A stretch of DNA of 64,000 nt from Nocardia miyunensis NBRC 108239 (GCF_001613065.1 NZ_BDBQ01000015.1:1-64000), one strand, 5' to 3'; shown: positions 9,284 to 19,109, numbered from the stretch's first letter. Program-made: numbers and translations. The notes: generated by a model from the sequence alone, not told the origin.

Positions 9284-11131
9284 GTGACCGATCGCACCTT
9301 CGCCTTCGACGACCAGCTGCCGCGCGTGCCGCTGCCGACACTCGAAGACAGTTGCGCCCGCTTCCTGCAGTGGTGCGCACCGCTGCTCACCGATGAGGAA
9401 TCCGAGCAGACCCGCCGTGCGGTGGAAGATCTGCTGCGCGAGGACGGCCCGGCCCGTGCCCTGCACGCGGATCTGGTGCGGTTCGACGCGGAGCCCGGTG
9501 TGGGCAGCTGGCTGGACGAGTTCTGGCCGTCGCGGTATCTGGGGCGGCGCGATCGAATCGCGTTGAACGCCAACTTCTTCTTCCTCTTCCGCGACGACAC
9601 CCCGCTGGCCCGCTCGGCCGCGTCGGTGTCCGCGGCGACGTCGGACGACGCCGCCGGTGCGCGGCAGGTGGACCAGGCCGCGGCGATCATCACCGCGGCG
9701 GTGGACTACAAGCTGCTGCTCGGTCAGGAACTGATTCCGCCGATCGTGCAACGCGGACAGCATCTTTCGATGGCACAGAACAAATCGCTGTTCTCCGAGA
9801 CCAGGATTCCCGGTGATCCGCAGGACACCGTGCGCGTGCCGTACAGCGCGCAGTGGCCCGGTCCGTCGCAGGCCCGGCACATCGTGGTGTTGTTCCGCGG
9901 CAACATCTTCCGGATGGAAGTGCTCGACGCTTCCGGAACGCCGTACGCGCCAGAGGATCTCGCCGGTGGGTTGCGCGCGGTGATGAAGTCCGGCGCCGGC
10001 CGGGCCGCGGACGGCACGGCGGTCGGACATCTCACCACCCTGTCTCGGGTCGAGTGGGCGGGCGTGTATCCGACGCTGCGCTCCGAGCCGGTGAATGCCG
10101 CGGCGCTGGATGTGATCGAGACCGCGCTGTTCTGCGTCTGCCTGGAGGATTTCGCACCGCACGACACCCAGCACGCCTGTGATCAGCTGCTGCACGGCGA
10201 CAGCGGAAACCGGTGGTTCGACAAGGCGGTGTCCTTCATCGTCTTCGCCGACGGCGCCGCCGGAATCAATGTCGAGCACTGCGGGCTGGACGGCACCACG
10301 ATCCTGTCCTTCGTGGACGCGCTGCTGGAGAAGACCGTCACCGAACACGCCGAGCGTTCCGGGGCGCGGGCGCAGGGTGTCGCGCCGATCGAGGCGATCG
10401 AATTCCAGCTGGACGAGGCGCTGCGCGGTGAAATTTGCCGTGCCGCAGCGTCGTTCGCGGCCTTTGCCGCCGACAACGCCACCCTCACGGTCTCCTTCCC
10501 CGAGTTCGGCACCGAGCGGGCCAAGTCGCTGGGCATTTCGCCGGATGCGTTCGCGCAGTTGAGTTATCAGCTCGCGCACCGGCGCAGCAAGGGCATCACC
10601 GGTGCCACCTACGAATCGATCGCCACTCGCCAGTACCGCAACGGGCGGACCGAGGCGATGCGCGTGGTGACACCGGAGATTCTGGAATTCGTTGCGGCCA
10701 TGGATGATCCGGCCCTGTCCGCGCAGCAGCGACAGGAGATCGCGCGCACCGCGGCGCAGGCGCACGTGGCCCGGGCCAAGGATTGTCAGAGCGGCAAGGC
10801 TCCCGAACAGCATCTGTGGGAGTTGCAGCTGATCCAGCGGCGTCGCGGCGCCGAACTGGGCGTCACCGAGCCGATGCCGTTCTACGACAGCCCCGGCTGG
10901 CTGATCACCCGTGACGACTATCTGAGCACCAGCTCCGCGCCGTCGGCGAATATCGAATACTTCGGTTTCGGCTGCACCAGCGCCAAATGCATCGGCGTCG
11001 CGTACGTTCTGCTGCCGGATCGCTGGAACCTGTACCTGGCCACACCGACCTCGGTGGCGAACGAGATGCACGCGTTCGCGGAGCAGCTGCGGATCGCCGT
11101 GGCCGAACTGCAGGTGCTGCTCGCCGGATAG
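9284..11131 (+). CDS. Choline/carnitine O-acyltransferase family protein
   Basis: A 615-residue member of the carnitine acyltransferase family, which is far more common in eukaryotes than in bacteria. H332 in VEHCGLDG is the catalytic histidine of the usual NxEH-x-x-x-D/G motif. The conserved QYRNGRTEAMR block (from about 451), which binds carnitine carboxylate or CoA, is present, and so is a C-terminal LSTSSAP block matching the LSTSQ motif. These features predict reversible transfer of an acyl group between CoA and a hydroxylated quaternary amine. GTG 9284 is chosen because GAGGA (9273-9277) lies 6 bases upstream. It is the third gene of the oxygenase-methyltransferase-acyltransferase set and ends in a strong hairpin. 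The acceptor may be carnitine or a related product of its neighbours. Confidence 0.88.
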   Translation: MTDRTFAFDDQLPRVPLPTLEDSCARFLQWCAPLLTDEESEQTRRAVEDLLREDGPARALHADLVRFDAEPGVGSWLDEFWPSRYLGRRDRIALNANFFFLFRDDTPLARSAASVSAATSDDAAGARQVDQAAAIITAAVDYKLLLGQELIPPIVQRGQHLSMAQNKSLFSETRIPGDPQDTVRVPYSAQWPGPSQARHIVVLFRGNIFRMEVLDASGTPYAPEDLAGGLRAVMKSGAGRAADGTAVGHLTTLSRVEWAGVYPTLRSEPVNAAALDVIETALFCVCLEDFAPHDTQHACDQLLHGDSGNRWFDKAVSFIVFADGAAGINVEHCGLDGTTILSFVDALLEKTVTEHAERSGARAQGVAPIEAIEFQLDEALRGEICRAAASFAAFAADNATLTVSFPEFGTERAKSLGISPDAFAQLSYQLAHRRSKGITGATYESIATRQYRNGRTEAMRVVTPEILEFVAAMDDPALSAQQRQEIARTAAQAHVARAKDCQSGKAPEQHLWELQLIQRRRGAELGVTEPMPFYDSPGWLITRDDYLSTSSAPSANIEYFGFGCTSAKCIGVAYVLLPDRWNLYLATPTSVANEMHAFAEQLRIAVAELQVLLAG

Positions 11132-11137
11132 CGGTTC

Positions 11138-11178
11138 CTCTCGCGGATTCCGGCGCTGCTCGCCGGAATCCGCGAGAG
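11138..11178 (+). terminator. Hairpin terminator after acyltransferase gene
   Basis: A perfect 17-base inverted repeat (11138-11154 with 11162-11178) and a 7-base loop, starting 7 bases after the stop codon. It lacks a T tract, as is common in high-GC actinobacteria. It closes the three-gene unit. Confidence 0.8.
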
Positions 11179-11363
11179 TCGGACACCCGGAGCCGCGATG
11201 CGGGGGGCGCTGCCGCACCGAGCATCCCGGCCTGGATCGTGAACAGGTCCTATGGGAGGCGGGCGCCCGGCGGACACAAGCGGTGGTATCCGCATGCGGG
11301 TGCGGGTGTCGGGAGCTGTCTCGGGCGCGCGAAAATCGGGTGAATCCGGCCTGCCGGGGCTGT

Positions 11364-11369
11364 TAGCGT
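11364..11369 (+). promoter_or_regulatory. -10 hexamer of GNAT gene
   Basis: TAGCGT, 7 bases before ATG 11377. Leaderless-type arrangement. Confidence 0.5.
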
Positions 11370-11376
11370 CGGCCTC

Positions 11377-11931
11377 ATGACCGGCGCATCCCTGCCCGTG
11401 TTCACCTGGCGGCGACTGACCGCCGCGGACTTCCCGCTGTTGTGCGGGTGGCTCGCACAACCTCATGTGCATCGCTGGTGGAACCACGAATTCACCCCGG
11501 AGGCGGTCGAGCGCGACTTCGGCCCCTGTATGCGCGGCGAGGAACCGGGGGAGGACCTGCTGATCTTCGCCGACGCCGAACCGATCGGCCTGATTCAGCG
11601 GTGTCGGCTGACCGACTTTCCGGAGTACCTCGAGGATCTGGTGAAGTTGATCACGGTGCCGACCGAGGCGGCCTCGCTCGACTACTTCATCGGCGATCCG
11701 GAACGGGTAGGACGCGGTCTCGGCTCGGCGATGATTCGCGCGATGATCGCCGCAACCTGGCTGGAATACCCGCTCGCGGACCGCATCATCGTTCCGGTCG
11801 CCGCGGCGAACCGTCCGTCGTGGCGCGCGCTGGAGAAGGCCGGGATGCGTCGGATCGCGCAGGGCCCGATGACCCCGGACAGTCCCGCCGACGACGGCCA
11901 CCACTACGTCTACGCGATCGACCGTCCCTGA
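11377..11931 (+). CDS. GNAT acetyltransferase, AAC(6')-like
   Basis: A 184-residue acetyltransferase resembling aminoglycoside 6'-N-acetyltransferases and siderophore-type acetyltransferases. The N-terminal HVHRWWNHEF segment and the acetyl-CoA loop in ERVGRGLGSAMIRAMI are characteristic. NRPSWRALEKAGM is the usual motif B helix. Resistance function is possible but cannot be claimed from sequence, because housekeeping N-acetyltransferases in Nocardia look alike. It is preceded by a leaderless-type promoter and is followed 39 bases later by hisE, so it may read into the his genes. Confidence 0.82.
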   Translation: MTGASLPVFTWRRLTAADFPLLCGWLAQPHVHRWWNHEFTPEAVERDFGPCMRGEEPGEDLLIFADAEPIGLIQRCRLTDFPEYLEDLVKLITVPTEAASLDYFIGDPERVGRGLGSAMIRAMIAATWLEYPLADRIIVPVAAANRPSWRALEKAGMRRIAQGPMTPDSPADDGHHYVYAIDRP

Positions 11932-11970
11932 TTGCGGGATCTGTGCTCGGATCTGAAAGAATGGCGACCC

Positions 11971-12234
11971 GTGAAGACTTTCGAAACCCTGTTCGCCGAG
12001 CTCCAGGATCGTGCGGTCAACCGCCCCGAGGGGTCCGGAACCGTGGCGGCATTGGACGCCGGTGTGCATTCGCAGGGCAAGAAGGTACTGGAGGAGGCCG
12101 GTGAGGTCTGGCTGGCCGCCGAACACGAGAGCGACGACGCGCTGTCCGAGGAGATCTCGCAACTGCTGTATTGGGTGCAGGTGCTGATGGTCGGCCGCGG
12201 ACTGCGCCTCGAGGACGTGTACCGACATCTGTGA
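11971..12234 (+). CDS. hisE: Phosphoribosyl-ATP pyrophosphatase
   Basis: An 87-residue HisE, step 2 of histidine biosynthesis: it hydrolyses phosphoribosyl-ATP to phosphoribosyl-AMP and pyrophosphate. The signature [18 protein letters not shown] and the following EEISQLLYW helix carry the acidic metal ligands of the MazG-like fold. GTG 11971 aligns with the VKTFE start known in mycobacterial HisE. No clear Shine-Dalgarno is visible. hisG follows after 70 bases, the same pair and order as in mycobacteria. Confidence 0.95.
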   Translation: MKTFETLFAELQDRAVNRPEGSGTVAALDAGVHSQGKKVLEEAGEVWLAAEHESDDALSEEISQLLYWVQVLMVGRGLRLEDVYRHL

Positions 12235-12304
12235 CGGATAACTCGCGCGATGCCCGCGCGGTCGCGCACAACCCCTCCGTCACGAGTCCGGAAAGGACAT
12301 CCCC

Positions 12305-13153
12305 ATGCTCCGCGTCGCAGTCCCCAACAAGGGCGCTCTCTCCGAGGCCGCCGTCGCCATCCTCACCGAAGCCGGATATCGCAAGCGCACCGATTCGCGC
12401 GATCTGTCCGTGCTCGACAACGCCAACCAGGTCGAATTCTTCTTCCTGCGCCCCAAGGACATCGCTATCTACGTCGGCTCGGGCGAACTCGACCTGGGCA
12501 TCACCGGCCGCGACCTCGCGCTGGATTCCAGCGCGCCGGTCCAGGAGCGGCTGAGCCTGGGCTTCGGCGGCTCACGATTCCGCTACGCCGCGCCCGCCGG
12601 GCGGGAATGGAAGGTCGAGGACCTCTACGACAAGCGCATCGCCACCTCCTACCCGAATCTGGTGCTGGCGGATCTGCAGCGCCGTGGCATCGAGGCCGAA
12701 GTGATCCGTCTCGACGGCGCGGTGGAAATCTCCATCCAGCTCGGTGTCGCCGATGCCATCGCCGATGTGGTCGGCTCGGGGCGCACATTGCGTCAGCACA
12801 ATCTGGTGGCGTTCGGCGAGTCGCTGTGCGATTCGGAGGCGGTGCTGATCGAGGCCGCCGGATCCGATCGCCGCGACAAGGGCCGCAACCAACTCGTCGC
12901 CCGCATCCAGGGTGTGGTGTTCGCACAGCAGTACCTCATGCTCGACTACGACTGCCCCAAGGAACTGCTCGACACCGTCGTGAAGATCACGCCGGGCCTG
13001 GAATCGCCGACCGTCTCCCCGCTCGCCGACCCGAGCTGGGTCGCCGTGCGCGCGATGGTCCCCCGCAAACAGAGCAACGAGGTCATGGACCAACTCGCCG
13101 ACTTCGGCGCGAAAGCCATCCTCGCCACTGACATCCGCTCCTGCAGGTTCTAG
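12305..13153 (+). CDS. hisG: ATP phosphoribosyltransferase
   Basis: A 282-residue long-form HisG that condenses ATP with PRPP, the committed and histidine-inhibited step of histidine biosynthesis. The N-terminus [14 protein letters not shown], the [11 protein letters not shown] region and the PRPP-binding segment near [15 protein letters not shown] are present, followed by the C-terminal ACT-like regulatory domain with [28 protein letters not shown] upstream can serve as ribosome binding site. It is the second gene of the hisE-hisG unit and converges on the nuclease gene, with only 7 bases between the stops. Confidence 0.97.
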   Translation: MLRVAVPNKGALSEAAVAILTEAGYRKRTDSRDLSVLDNANQVEFFFLRPKDIAIYVGSGELDLGITGRDLALDSSAPVQERLSLGFGGSRFRYAAPAGREWKVEDLYDKRIATSYPNLVLADLQRRGIEAEVIRLDGAVEISIQLGVADAIADVVGSGRTLRQHNLVAFGESLCDSEAVLIEAAGSDRRDKGRNQLVARIQGVVFAQQYLMLDYDCPKELLDTVVKITPGLESPTVSPLADPSWVAVRAMVPRKQSNEVMDQLADFGAKAILATDIRSCRF

Positions 13154-13160
13154 CCGGTCG

Positions 13161-14015
13161 CTAGCGCGGGTCCGGCACGGTTCGGGGCGGACCCGGGTAG
13201 GGCGGCGGGGTGCCGCCGAAGGCGGGGCACAGCGGCTGGTAGTCGCAGTACTGGCAGAGCCAGCTGTGGTTCGGCGGGAAATCGCCGGTGCGCAGGGCCG
13301 TGCTGATGGCCGTCCAGAGGGCCGAGAGGATGCGTTCGAAGCGCAGTAGTTCCTCCTCGTCGGGGCGGTAGGTGAGGATCTGGCCGTCGGACAGGTAGAT
13401 CAGGCGCAGCCGGGTGGGTGCGACGCCGCGGGTGCGCAGCATGATCAGGGCGTAGAACTTGAGCTGGAACAGGGCGCCGTTCTCGTTGCCGGGCGCGGGG
13501 GAGCGGCCGGTCTTGTAGTCCACCACCGTCAGGCGGCCGCCGGGGGCGACGTCGATGCGGTCGACGAAACCGCGTAGCGGGGAGCCGTCGGGCAGGCTCA
13601 CCTCGATCAGCGATTCGCAGGATTCCGGGTCGAAGGCGGTGGGATCCTCCAACCGGTAGTAGGACTGGACGAGTCGGTGCACCTCGGCCAGAAAATCGTC
13701 GAGACCGCCCTCCTCGACCACCTCGCCGAGTTCTGGGCGTTCGGCCAGCAAACGCTGCCACGCGGGCGTCACGAGGGCGGCGGCGCGATCGGGAATCCGT
13801 TCGCCGCTGGGTAGCCCGTACAGTGATTCCAGAACCGCGTGCACCACCGTGCCGCGCACCGCCGGCCGCGCCGGGGGCTCGGGTATCCGATCCACTGCGC
13901 GCAGGCGGTATTTCAACGGACATTGTTTGAAATCCATTGCCCGCGAAGGAGACAGCGCCGGAGCGTACGCGGGCGCTGGCTCCGGTGGCGGGGTGATCGT
14001 CGGCGGCGCTGACAT
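13161..14015 (-). CDS. RecB-family PD-(D/E)XK nuclease with four cysteines
   Basis: A 284-residue nuclease of the RecB/Cas4-like family. The core is D155 in RGFVDRIDV and D166-Y-K168 in TVVDYKTGR, that is D-(E/D)xK chemistry, with a QFKFY-like motif as QLKFYAL at 184-190. C32 together with C254, C257 and C263 has the spacing of the Fe-S cluster found in AddB and Cas4-type nucleases. ATG 14015 is chosen because a TAGCCT hexamer sits 7 bases upstream and the sequence before it is proline-rich without homology. It is divergent from trmI. The M. tuberculosis counterpart recalled is Rv2119. Its DNA repair role is inferred from the family. Confidence 0.85.
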   Translation of the reverse strand: MSAPPTITPPPEPAPAYAPALSPSRAMDFKQCPLKYRLRAVDRIPEPPARPAVRGTVVHAVLESLYGLPSGERIPDRAAALVTPAWQRLLAERPELGEVVEEGGLDDFLAEVHRLVQSYYRLEDPTAFDPESCESLIEVSLPDGSPLRGFVDRIDVAPGGRLTVVDYKTGRSPAPGNENGALFQLKFYALIMLRTRGVAPTRLRLIYLSDGQILTYRPDEEELLRFERILSALWTAISTALRTGDFPPNHSWLCQYCDYQPLCPAFGGTPPPYPGPPRTVPDPR

Positions 14016-14022
14016 ACCTGGC

Positions 14023-14028
14023 AGGCTA
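14023..14028 (-). promoter_or_regulatory. -10 hexamer of nuclease gene
   Basis: TAGCCT on the minus strand, 7 bases before ATG 14015. It supports that start and a leaderless mRNA. Confidence 0.5.
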
Positions 14029-14059
14029 TCCGGGGGCACCGACAATTCACGCGTTGTGA

Positions 14060-14917
<858 letters not shown>

Positions 14918-14935
14918 TCGGATTCGGCGGGCAGC

Positions 14936-15385
14936 TCAGCAGGGCGCCTTGCCCATGGCCAGGATCACACACGCGGTGCCGTCCGAGATCTGCCAGCCCG
15001 CAGCGGTGTGCTGCCAGGTCATCGGCACGCCGGGCATGGTTCCGTGCGGCGAGGAGATCGCGACCTGCGCATTGGCGGTGTCGCCCTTGGACTGCACGTT
15101 GGAGACGGTGAACCCGACCTTGCCGTAGTTGGCCAGGCCCTTGTTCATCTTCTCGATATTGCCCTGGCGCCGGTCGCCGCCGACGATCAGTTTGGTCTTG
15201 GCCGCGGCCGGAATGCCCGGATCGACGAACTGATTCAGGCTGCTCTGCAGCTCCTGGGGCGCGGGAGCGGGCGCGTCGGCGGCGGCGATCGCGCTGCCTC
15301 CGATTACCGCGGCTGCGGCGAATGCGCTGGTCGCGGCGGTGCGGAGGGTTCTGGTGGCGATACGGCCGCGGGTCTGGGCAAGCAT
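14936..15385 (-). CDS. Secreted MTB12-like protein
   Basis: A 149-residue exported protein. Arginines followed by a hydrophobic stretch, RTAATSAFAAAAVIGGSAIAAADA, form a Sec signal peptide with a cleavage site near residue 37. The mature part (NQFVDPGIPAAAKTKLIVGG, SSPHGTMPGVPMTWQ, GWQISDGTACVILA) matches the low-molecular-weight antigen MTB12 family, which also includes lipoproteins of the LppK type found at the same place in M. tuberculosis. There is no lipobox here, so it is probably soluble. Two cysteines near the C-terminus could form a disulphide. Function is unknown. A partial IdeR/DtxR-like site lies about 40 bases upstream. Confidence 0.8.
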   Translation of the reverse strand: MLAQTRGRIATRTLRTAATSAFAAAAVIGGSAIAAADAPAPAPQELQSSLNQFVDPGIPAAAKTKLIVGGDRRQGNIEKMNKGLANYGKVGFTVSNVQSKGDTANAQVAISSPHGTMPGVPMTWQHTAAGWQISDGTACVILAMGKAPC

Positions 15386-15804
15386 ATGAAGCGAATGCCT
15401 TTCAGTCTGTTTCCGAACAACGAAACTAAGGGTAGCCTAATTGCCGACGGAAGTGACCGCCGGGTACTGATTCCCACGTGTCGGAGCGATTCGGCCGAAT
15501 GTGTCGGTGGTCGATGCTGTGATAGTCGTAACGCTTCGGGCCGTGCATGCGGTAGCCACGGAAACAGATACGGTCCGCGCGACGTTACTGCTACAACAGT
15601 ACGACCGGTGAAAGGAGCACCGGTCCGTATCACTCGGCTCGGATCCGGCGAATCAACGCGTCGGAAGCGGTCGGTCAGGCTTGGCTAACTGCTTGACCAG
15701 CCGGAGAACGCAGCCCAGATGTGATCACGACGAAACCATGTCGGAAAGCGAGAACGGTTCGGGCCCGGTAGCGTTGATAGACCGGGACTGGGAGGAGCAG
15801 CATC
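15386..15804 (+). other. Intergenic region between MTB12-like gene and mpa
   Basis: 419 bases with no gene recognised. It must hold the divergent promoters of the secreted protein gene and mpa. The visible elements are a partial iron-box-like sequence at 15430-15443 and the mpa ribosome binding site GGGAGGAGCAG just before 15805. Confidence 0.6.
15425..15443 (-). promoter_or_regulatory. Partial IdeR/DtxR-like box
   Basis: On the minus strand the sequence TTAGGCTACCCTTA matches 13 of 14 positions of the right two-thirds of the DtxR/IdeR consensus (TTAGSCTAACCTWA). The outer left five bases do not match. It lies 40-58 bases before the start of the secreted MTB12-like gene. TAGGCT inside it could also be that gene's -10 element. 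Confidence 0.3.
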
Positions 15805-17565
15805 ATGAGCCCCATCGAGAATTCGGACTCGGCGGCCTGGAGAGAGCTCGAGGCGGTCCGCGCCGAGGCGGCTGCACTCCGGAGGCAACTCGCCGACTCG
15901 CCGGATCGCACAAGAGAATTGGAAGCGCGCGTCGATTCGCTGACAATTCGCAATACCAAGCTGATGGACACGCTCAAAGAGGCGCGCCAGCAGTTGGTGG
16001 CCTTGCGTGAGGAAGTCGATCGGCTGGGTCAGCCACCGAGTGGCTACGGCATTCTGATCAGCGTCTACGAGGATCAGACGGTCGACGTGTACACCTCCGG
16101 GCGCAAGATGCGGCTGACGTGTTCACCCAATATCGACACCTCCGAGTTGCACTACGGGCAGAGCGTGCGGTTGAACGAGGCGCTGACCGTGGTGGAGGCC
16201 GGTCATTTCGACCAGATCGGTGAGCTCGGCACCCTGCGCGAGATTCTCGACGACGGTCGCCGGGCCCTGGTGGTCGGGCATGCCGACGAGGAGCGCGTGG
16301 TGTGGCTCTCGGGCCCGCTCACCGCCCTGGTTGACGTCGACGACGTGGAGGATCCGGACCGTCCGGTGCGCCGGCTGCGCGCGGGCGATTCGCTGCTGGT
16401 CGACACCAAGGCCGGTTTCGCCTTCGAGCGCATCCCCAAGGCCGAGGTCGAGGATCTCGTGCTCGAGGAGGTGCCCGACGTCGGCTACGAGGACATCGGT
16501 GGCCTGGGTCGCCAGATCGAGCAGATCCGCGACGCGGTGGAGCTGCCCTTCCTGCACAAGGATCTGTTCCGCGAGTACGCGCTGCGGCCGCCCAAGGGTG
16601 TGCTGCTGTACGGCCCGCCCGGATGCGGTAAGACGCTGATCGCCAAGGCGGTCGCGAACTCCCTGGCCAAGAAGATCGCCGAGGCCCGCGGTGAGGACGC
16701 CAAGGAAGCCAAGTCGTTCTTCCTCAACATCAAGGGCCCCGAACTGCTGAACAAGTTCGTCGGCGAGACCGAGCGGCACATCCGGATCATCTTCCAGCGG
16801 GCGCGGGAGAAGGCATCCGAGGGCACCCCGGTGATCGTGTTCTTCGACGAGATGGACTCGATCTTCCGCACCCGCGGTTCGGGTGTCTCCTCGGACGTGG
16901 AGACCACCGTCGTGCCGCAGCTGCTGTCGGAGATCGACGGCGTGGAGGGCCTGGAGAACGTCATCGTGATCGGTGCGTCCAACCGCGAGGACATGATCGA
17001 CCCGGCCATCCTGCGGCCCGGACGTCTCGATGTGAAGATCAAGATCGAGCGGCCGGACGCCGAGGCGGCACAGGACATCTTCTCCAAGTACCTCACCGAG
17101 ACGCTGCCGGTGCACGCCGACGACCTCGCCGAATTCGGCGGCGATCGGGTCAAGTGCGTGCAGACGATGATCGAACGGGTCGTCGATCGCATGTACGCCG
17201 AGAGCGAGGACAACCGGTTCCTGGAGGTCACCTACGCCAACGGTGACAAGGAGGTCCTGTACTTCAAGGACTTCAACTCCGGCGCCATGATCCAGAACAT
17301 CGTGGACCGCTCGAAGAAGTACGCGATCAAGTCCGTGCTCGACACCGGCAGCCCGGGCCTGCGCATCCAGCACCTGTTCGATTCGATCGTGGACGAGTTC
17401 TCCGAGAACGAGGACCTGCCCAACACCACGAATCCCGATGACTGGGCTCGCATCTCGGGCAAGAAGGGCGAGCGGATCGTCTACATCCGCACGCTGGTCA
17501 CCGGCAAGAACGCCTCCGCCAGCCGCGCCATCGACACCGAGTCGAATACGGGTCAGTACCTGTAG
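15805..17565 (+). CDS. mpa: Proteasome-associated AAA ATPase (ARC/Mpa)
   Basis: A 586-residue Mpa/ARC that forms the hexameric ring unfolding pupylated proteins into the 20S core. The N-terminal coiled coil at about 10-75 binds Pup. Two OB-type domains follow, then the AAA module with Walker A GPPGCGKT (270-277), Walker [11 protein letters not shown] and the R-finger region around [11 protein letters not shown]. The protein ends in QYL, the tail that docks into the PrcA ring. GGGAGGAGC precedes ATG 15805. Here it is separated from dop by about 12.8 kb, unlike the compact arrangement in most relatives. Confidence 0.98.
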   Translation: MSPIENSDSAAWRELEAVRAEAAALRRQLADSPDRTRELEARVDSLTIRNTKLMDTLKEARQQLVALREEVDRLGQPPSGYGILISVYEDQTVDVYTSGRKMRLTCSPNIDTSELHYGQSVRLNEALTVVEAGHFDQIGELGTLREILDDGRRALVVGHADEERVVWLSGPLTALVDVDDVEDPDRPVRRLRAGDSLLVDTKAGFAFERIPKAEVEDLVLEEVPDVGYEDIGGLGRQIEQIRDAVELPFLHKDLFREYALRPPKGVLLYGPPGCGKTLIAKAVANSLAKKIAEARGEDAKEAKSFFLNIKGPELLNKFVGETERHIRIIFQRAREKASEGTPVIVFFDEMDSIFRTRGSGVSSDVETTVVPQLLSEIDGVEGLENVIVIGASNREDMIDPAILRPGRLDVKIKIERPDAEAAQDIFSKYLTETLPVHADDLAEFGGDRVKCVQTMIERVVDRMYAESEDNRFLEVTYANGDKEVLYFKDFNSGAMIQNIVDRSKKYAIKSVLDTGSPGLRIQHLFDSIVDEFSENEDLPNTTNPDDWARISGKKGERIVYIRTLVTGKNASASRAIDTESNTGQYL

Positions 17566-17572
17566 ATTTCGC

Positions 17573-17619
17573 ACACGCCGGGGGCCGCGATCCGAACGGA
17601 TCGCGGCCCCCGGTCGTGT
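17573..17619 (+). terminator. Hairpin terminator after mpa
   Basis: A perfect 16-base stem (17578-17593 with 17598-17613) with a GAAC loop, extended by five more pairs past a single bulged base. It begins within 15 bases of the mpa stop. GC-rich, without a T tract. Confidence 0.85.
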
Positions 17620-17631
17620 CACGGGTACCCA

Positions 17632-17712
17632 GGCGGCCAGCAGCGGTCCTCCATCGAGGAGGCGCGCCGCCGCCAGATCATCGCGGCCGCGGTCGAGGTG
17701 GAGGCAAGGTGA
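17632..17712 (+). pseudogene. TetR N-terminal remnant
   Basis: In one frame, 17647-17700 encodes SSIEEARRRQIIAAAVEV, the opening helix of a TetR-type DNA-binding domain. It runs into a stop at 17710 and lacks the helix-turn-helix. This is a fragment, probably left by deletion at the edge of the inserted region downstream of mpa. Confidence 0.5.
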
Positions 17713-18240
17713 TTCGTGTGCGGAACCGCCGCGGTTCGCGATTGCGGGATTCACGGCGGTGGTCGTCGTCTCGGCGATCGCGCTCGGGCTGTCGACCGGG
17801 CGCTACGGCTCCTTCGGTGCGCAGGCTCGCGGTGAGTTTATGCGGACCAGGGTCCGGCGCTGCCCGCCATCGCGCGGCTGATGGATCTGATCGCGCCGGG
17901 ATCGGTTGTCGCGCTGCGTATTCCGGCAGTGCTGGTCACTCTCGTGGCGATCGGTGACCACCCGGATCGTGCGTGAGTTCGATGGGGCGCGATGGGCGCA
18001 GGTGCCGGCGGCGACTGCCTACGCCGTCGCGCCGTTCCTCCTGCCGCAGGGCGGTGAGCTGTTCGCCAATGTCGTCGACACCGCGTCGTGGGTGGTGATC
18101 TGCTGGCTGGTGATCCGGTGGGTTCGCGTCCGCAGGGACTCGCTGGTGTGGGCGGGTGTGGTGACCGCGCTGGATATGCAGGTCGAGTGGCTCGTGCCGT
18201 ACCTCTGGGGGCCGGATAGCGCTGCCGGACCCGGGGCAAC
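17713..18240 (+). pseudogene. Decayed ArnT/GT39-type membrane glycosyltransferase fragment
   Basis: Three frames in succession carry pieces of one polytopic GT-C (family 39, ArnT-like) protein: about 17735-17825 gives FAIAGFTAVVVVSAIALGL and TGRYGSFG; 17839-17973 gives YADQGPALPAIARLMDLIAP and SVVALRIPAVLVT before a stop at 17974; about 17957-18240 gives TRIVREFDGARWAQVPAATA and later WVVICWLVIRWV and LDMQVEWLVPYLWG. In intact relatives these pieces are collinear, with an acidic DE loop between the first two. Here that loop is deleted and at least two frameshifts occur, and the rest of the gene is missing. It is non-functional. Family assignment is from memory of the conserved blocks. Confidence 0.65.
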
Positions 18241-18260
18241 CGGGTCCGGCAGCACCGCGA

Positions 18261-18914
18261 TCAGGGGTGCGTGGTGACCGACTGCAGGACGATATCGGTG
18301 GCCGGCGCGCCGTCGCCGGAGCTGTCCTTGGTGCCGCCGGCGGCGATGTTCTGCAGGACGTCCGTACCGCCGGTGATGCGGCCGAACGGGGTGTAGTTGG
18401 GCGGGAGCTGGGAGTTCTTGTAGACCAGGAAGAACTGGCTGCCGTTGGTGTTCGGCCCGGCGTTGGCCATCGCGAGGGTGCCCGCCGGATAGGTGGCGCC
18501 GGCGAGATTCTCATCGGGGAACTTGTAGCCCGGCCCGCCGCGGCCGGTGCCGGTCGGATCGCCGCACTGGAGCACGAAGATGCCCTCGGTGGTCAGGCGG
18601 TGGCAGCGGGTGTGGTCGAAGAACTGCTGTCCGGCGAGGAAGACGAAGGAATTGACCGTCCGCGGCGCCTTGGCGGCGTCGAGCTTGGCGGTGATGGTGC
18701 CGCAGTTGGTTTCGAGGGTCGCGGTGTACGACGCCTTCTGGTTGATCGTCATGGCCGGTGCGGCGGGCCACTGCTTGCCGTTGGACTTGGCGGGGCCCGC
18801 GTTCATGCACCCGGGTGCGCCCGTATGCACGGGCGTGGGCGCCGCGAGCGCCTGCCCGGTGCCGAACAGTGTCAGCGACAGACCGGCGGCAACGAGGCCG
18901 ATTCGCCGTATCAT
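18261..18914 (-). CDS. Secreted cyclophilin-type peptidyl-prolyl isomerase
   Basis: A 217-residue exported cyclophilin. A signal peptide (MIRRIGLVAAGLSLTLFGTG, then QALAAP) precedes a cyclophilin domain with FFDHTRCHRLTTEGIFVLQC, GRGGPGYKFPDE and GSQFFLVY, the last being the active-site region. It should assist proline isomerisation outside the membrane. ATG 18914 is preferred because the signal peptide starts there; longer upstream starts add a low-complexity stretch. The terminal ATDIVLQSVTTHP is normal. It faces the decayed glycosyltransferase fragment tail to tail and is divergent from the aminotransferase. Confidence 0.88.
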   Translation of the reverse strand: MIRRIGLVAAGLSLTLFGTGQALAAPTPVHTGAPGCMNAGPAKSNGKQWPAAPAMTINQKASYTATLETNCGTITAKLDAAKAPRTVNSFVFLAGQQFFDHTRCHRLTTEGIFVLQCGDPTGTGRGGPGYKFPDENLAGATYPAGTLAMANAGPNTNGSQFFLVYKNSQLPPNYTPFGRITGGTDVLQNIAAGGTKDSSGDGAPATDIVLQSVTTHP

Positions 18915-19070
18915 GGTGCGCCGCAGATGAATTCGGCGCGACGGCCGTTCGGCGTCGAGCTGCTGGTGCTGTGGAACGCTGTTCACCGGGGGGTGACTCC
19001 TTCGTAACATCGGATGCGGCAGGCTGCCGCGCATCTTGCCACGGCGGCCGACGAATGTCCGCGTGAGTGG

Positions 19071-19083
19071 ACGGACCGTCCGT
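19071..19083. promoter_or_regulatory. Palindrome ACGGACCGTCCGT, possible operator
   Basis: A perfect 6-1-6 palindrome of TetR-operator type in the gap between the cyclophilin and aminotransferase genes. No regulator is encoded next to it; the only nearby TetR sequence is the broken remnant at 17.6 kb. Confidence 0.3.
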
Positions 19084-19109
19084 TGCGGTAGCTGGTACCC
19101 GTTGTCCCG

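Noticed and set aside
8213..11218. A 1001-codon minus-strand frame opposite the methyltransferase and acyltransferase genes
   Set aside because: Low-complexity translation produced by codon bias; the plus-strand proteins have catalytic motifs.
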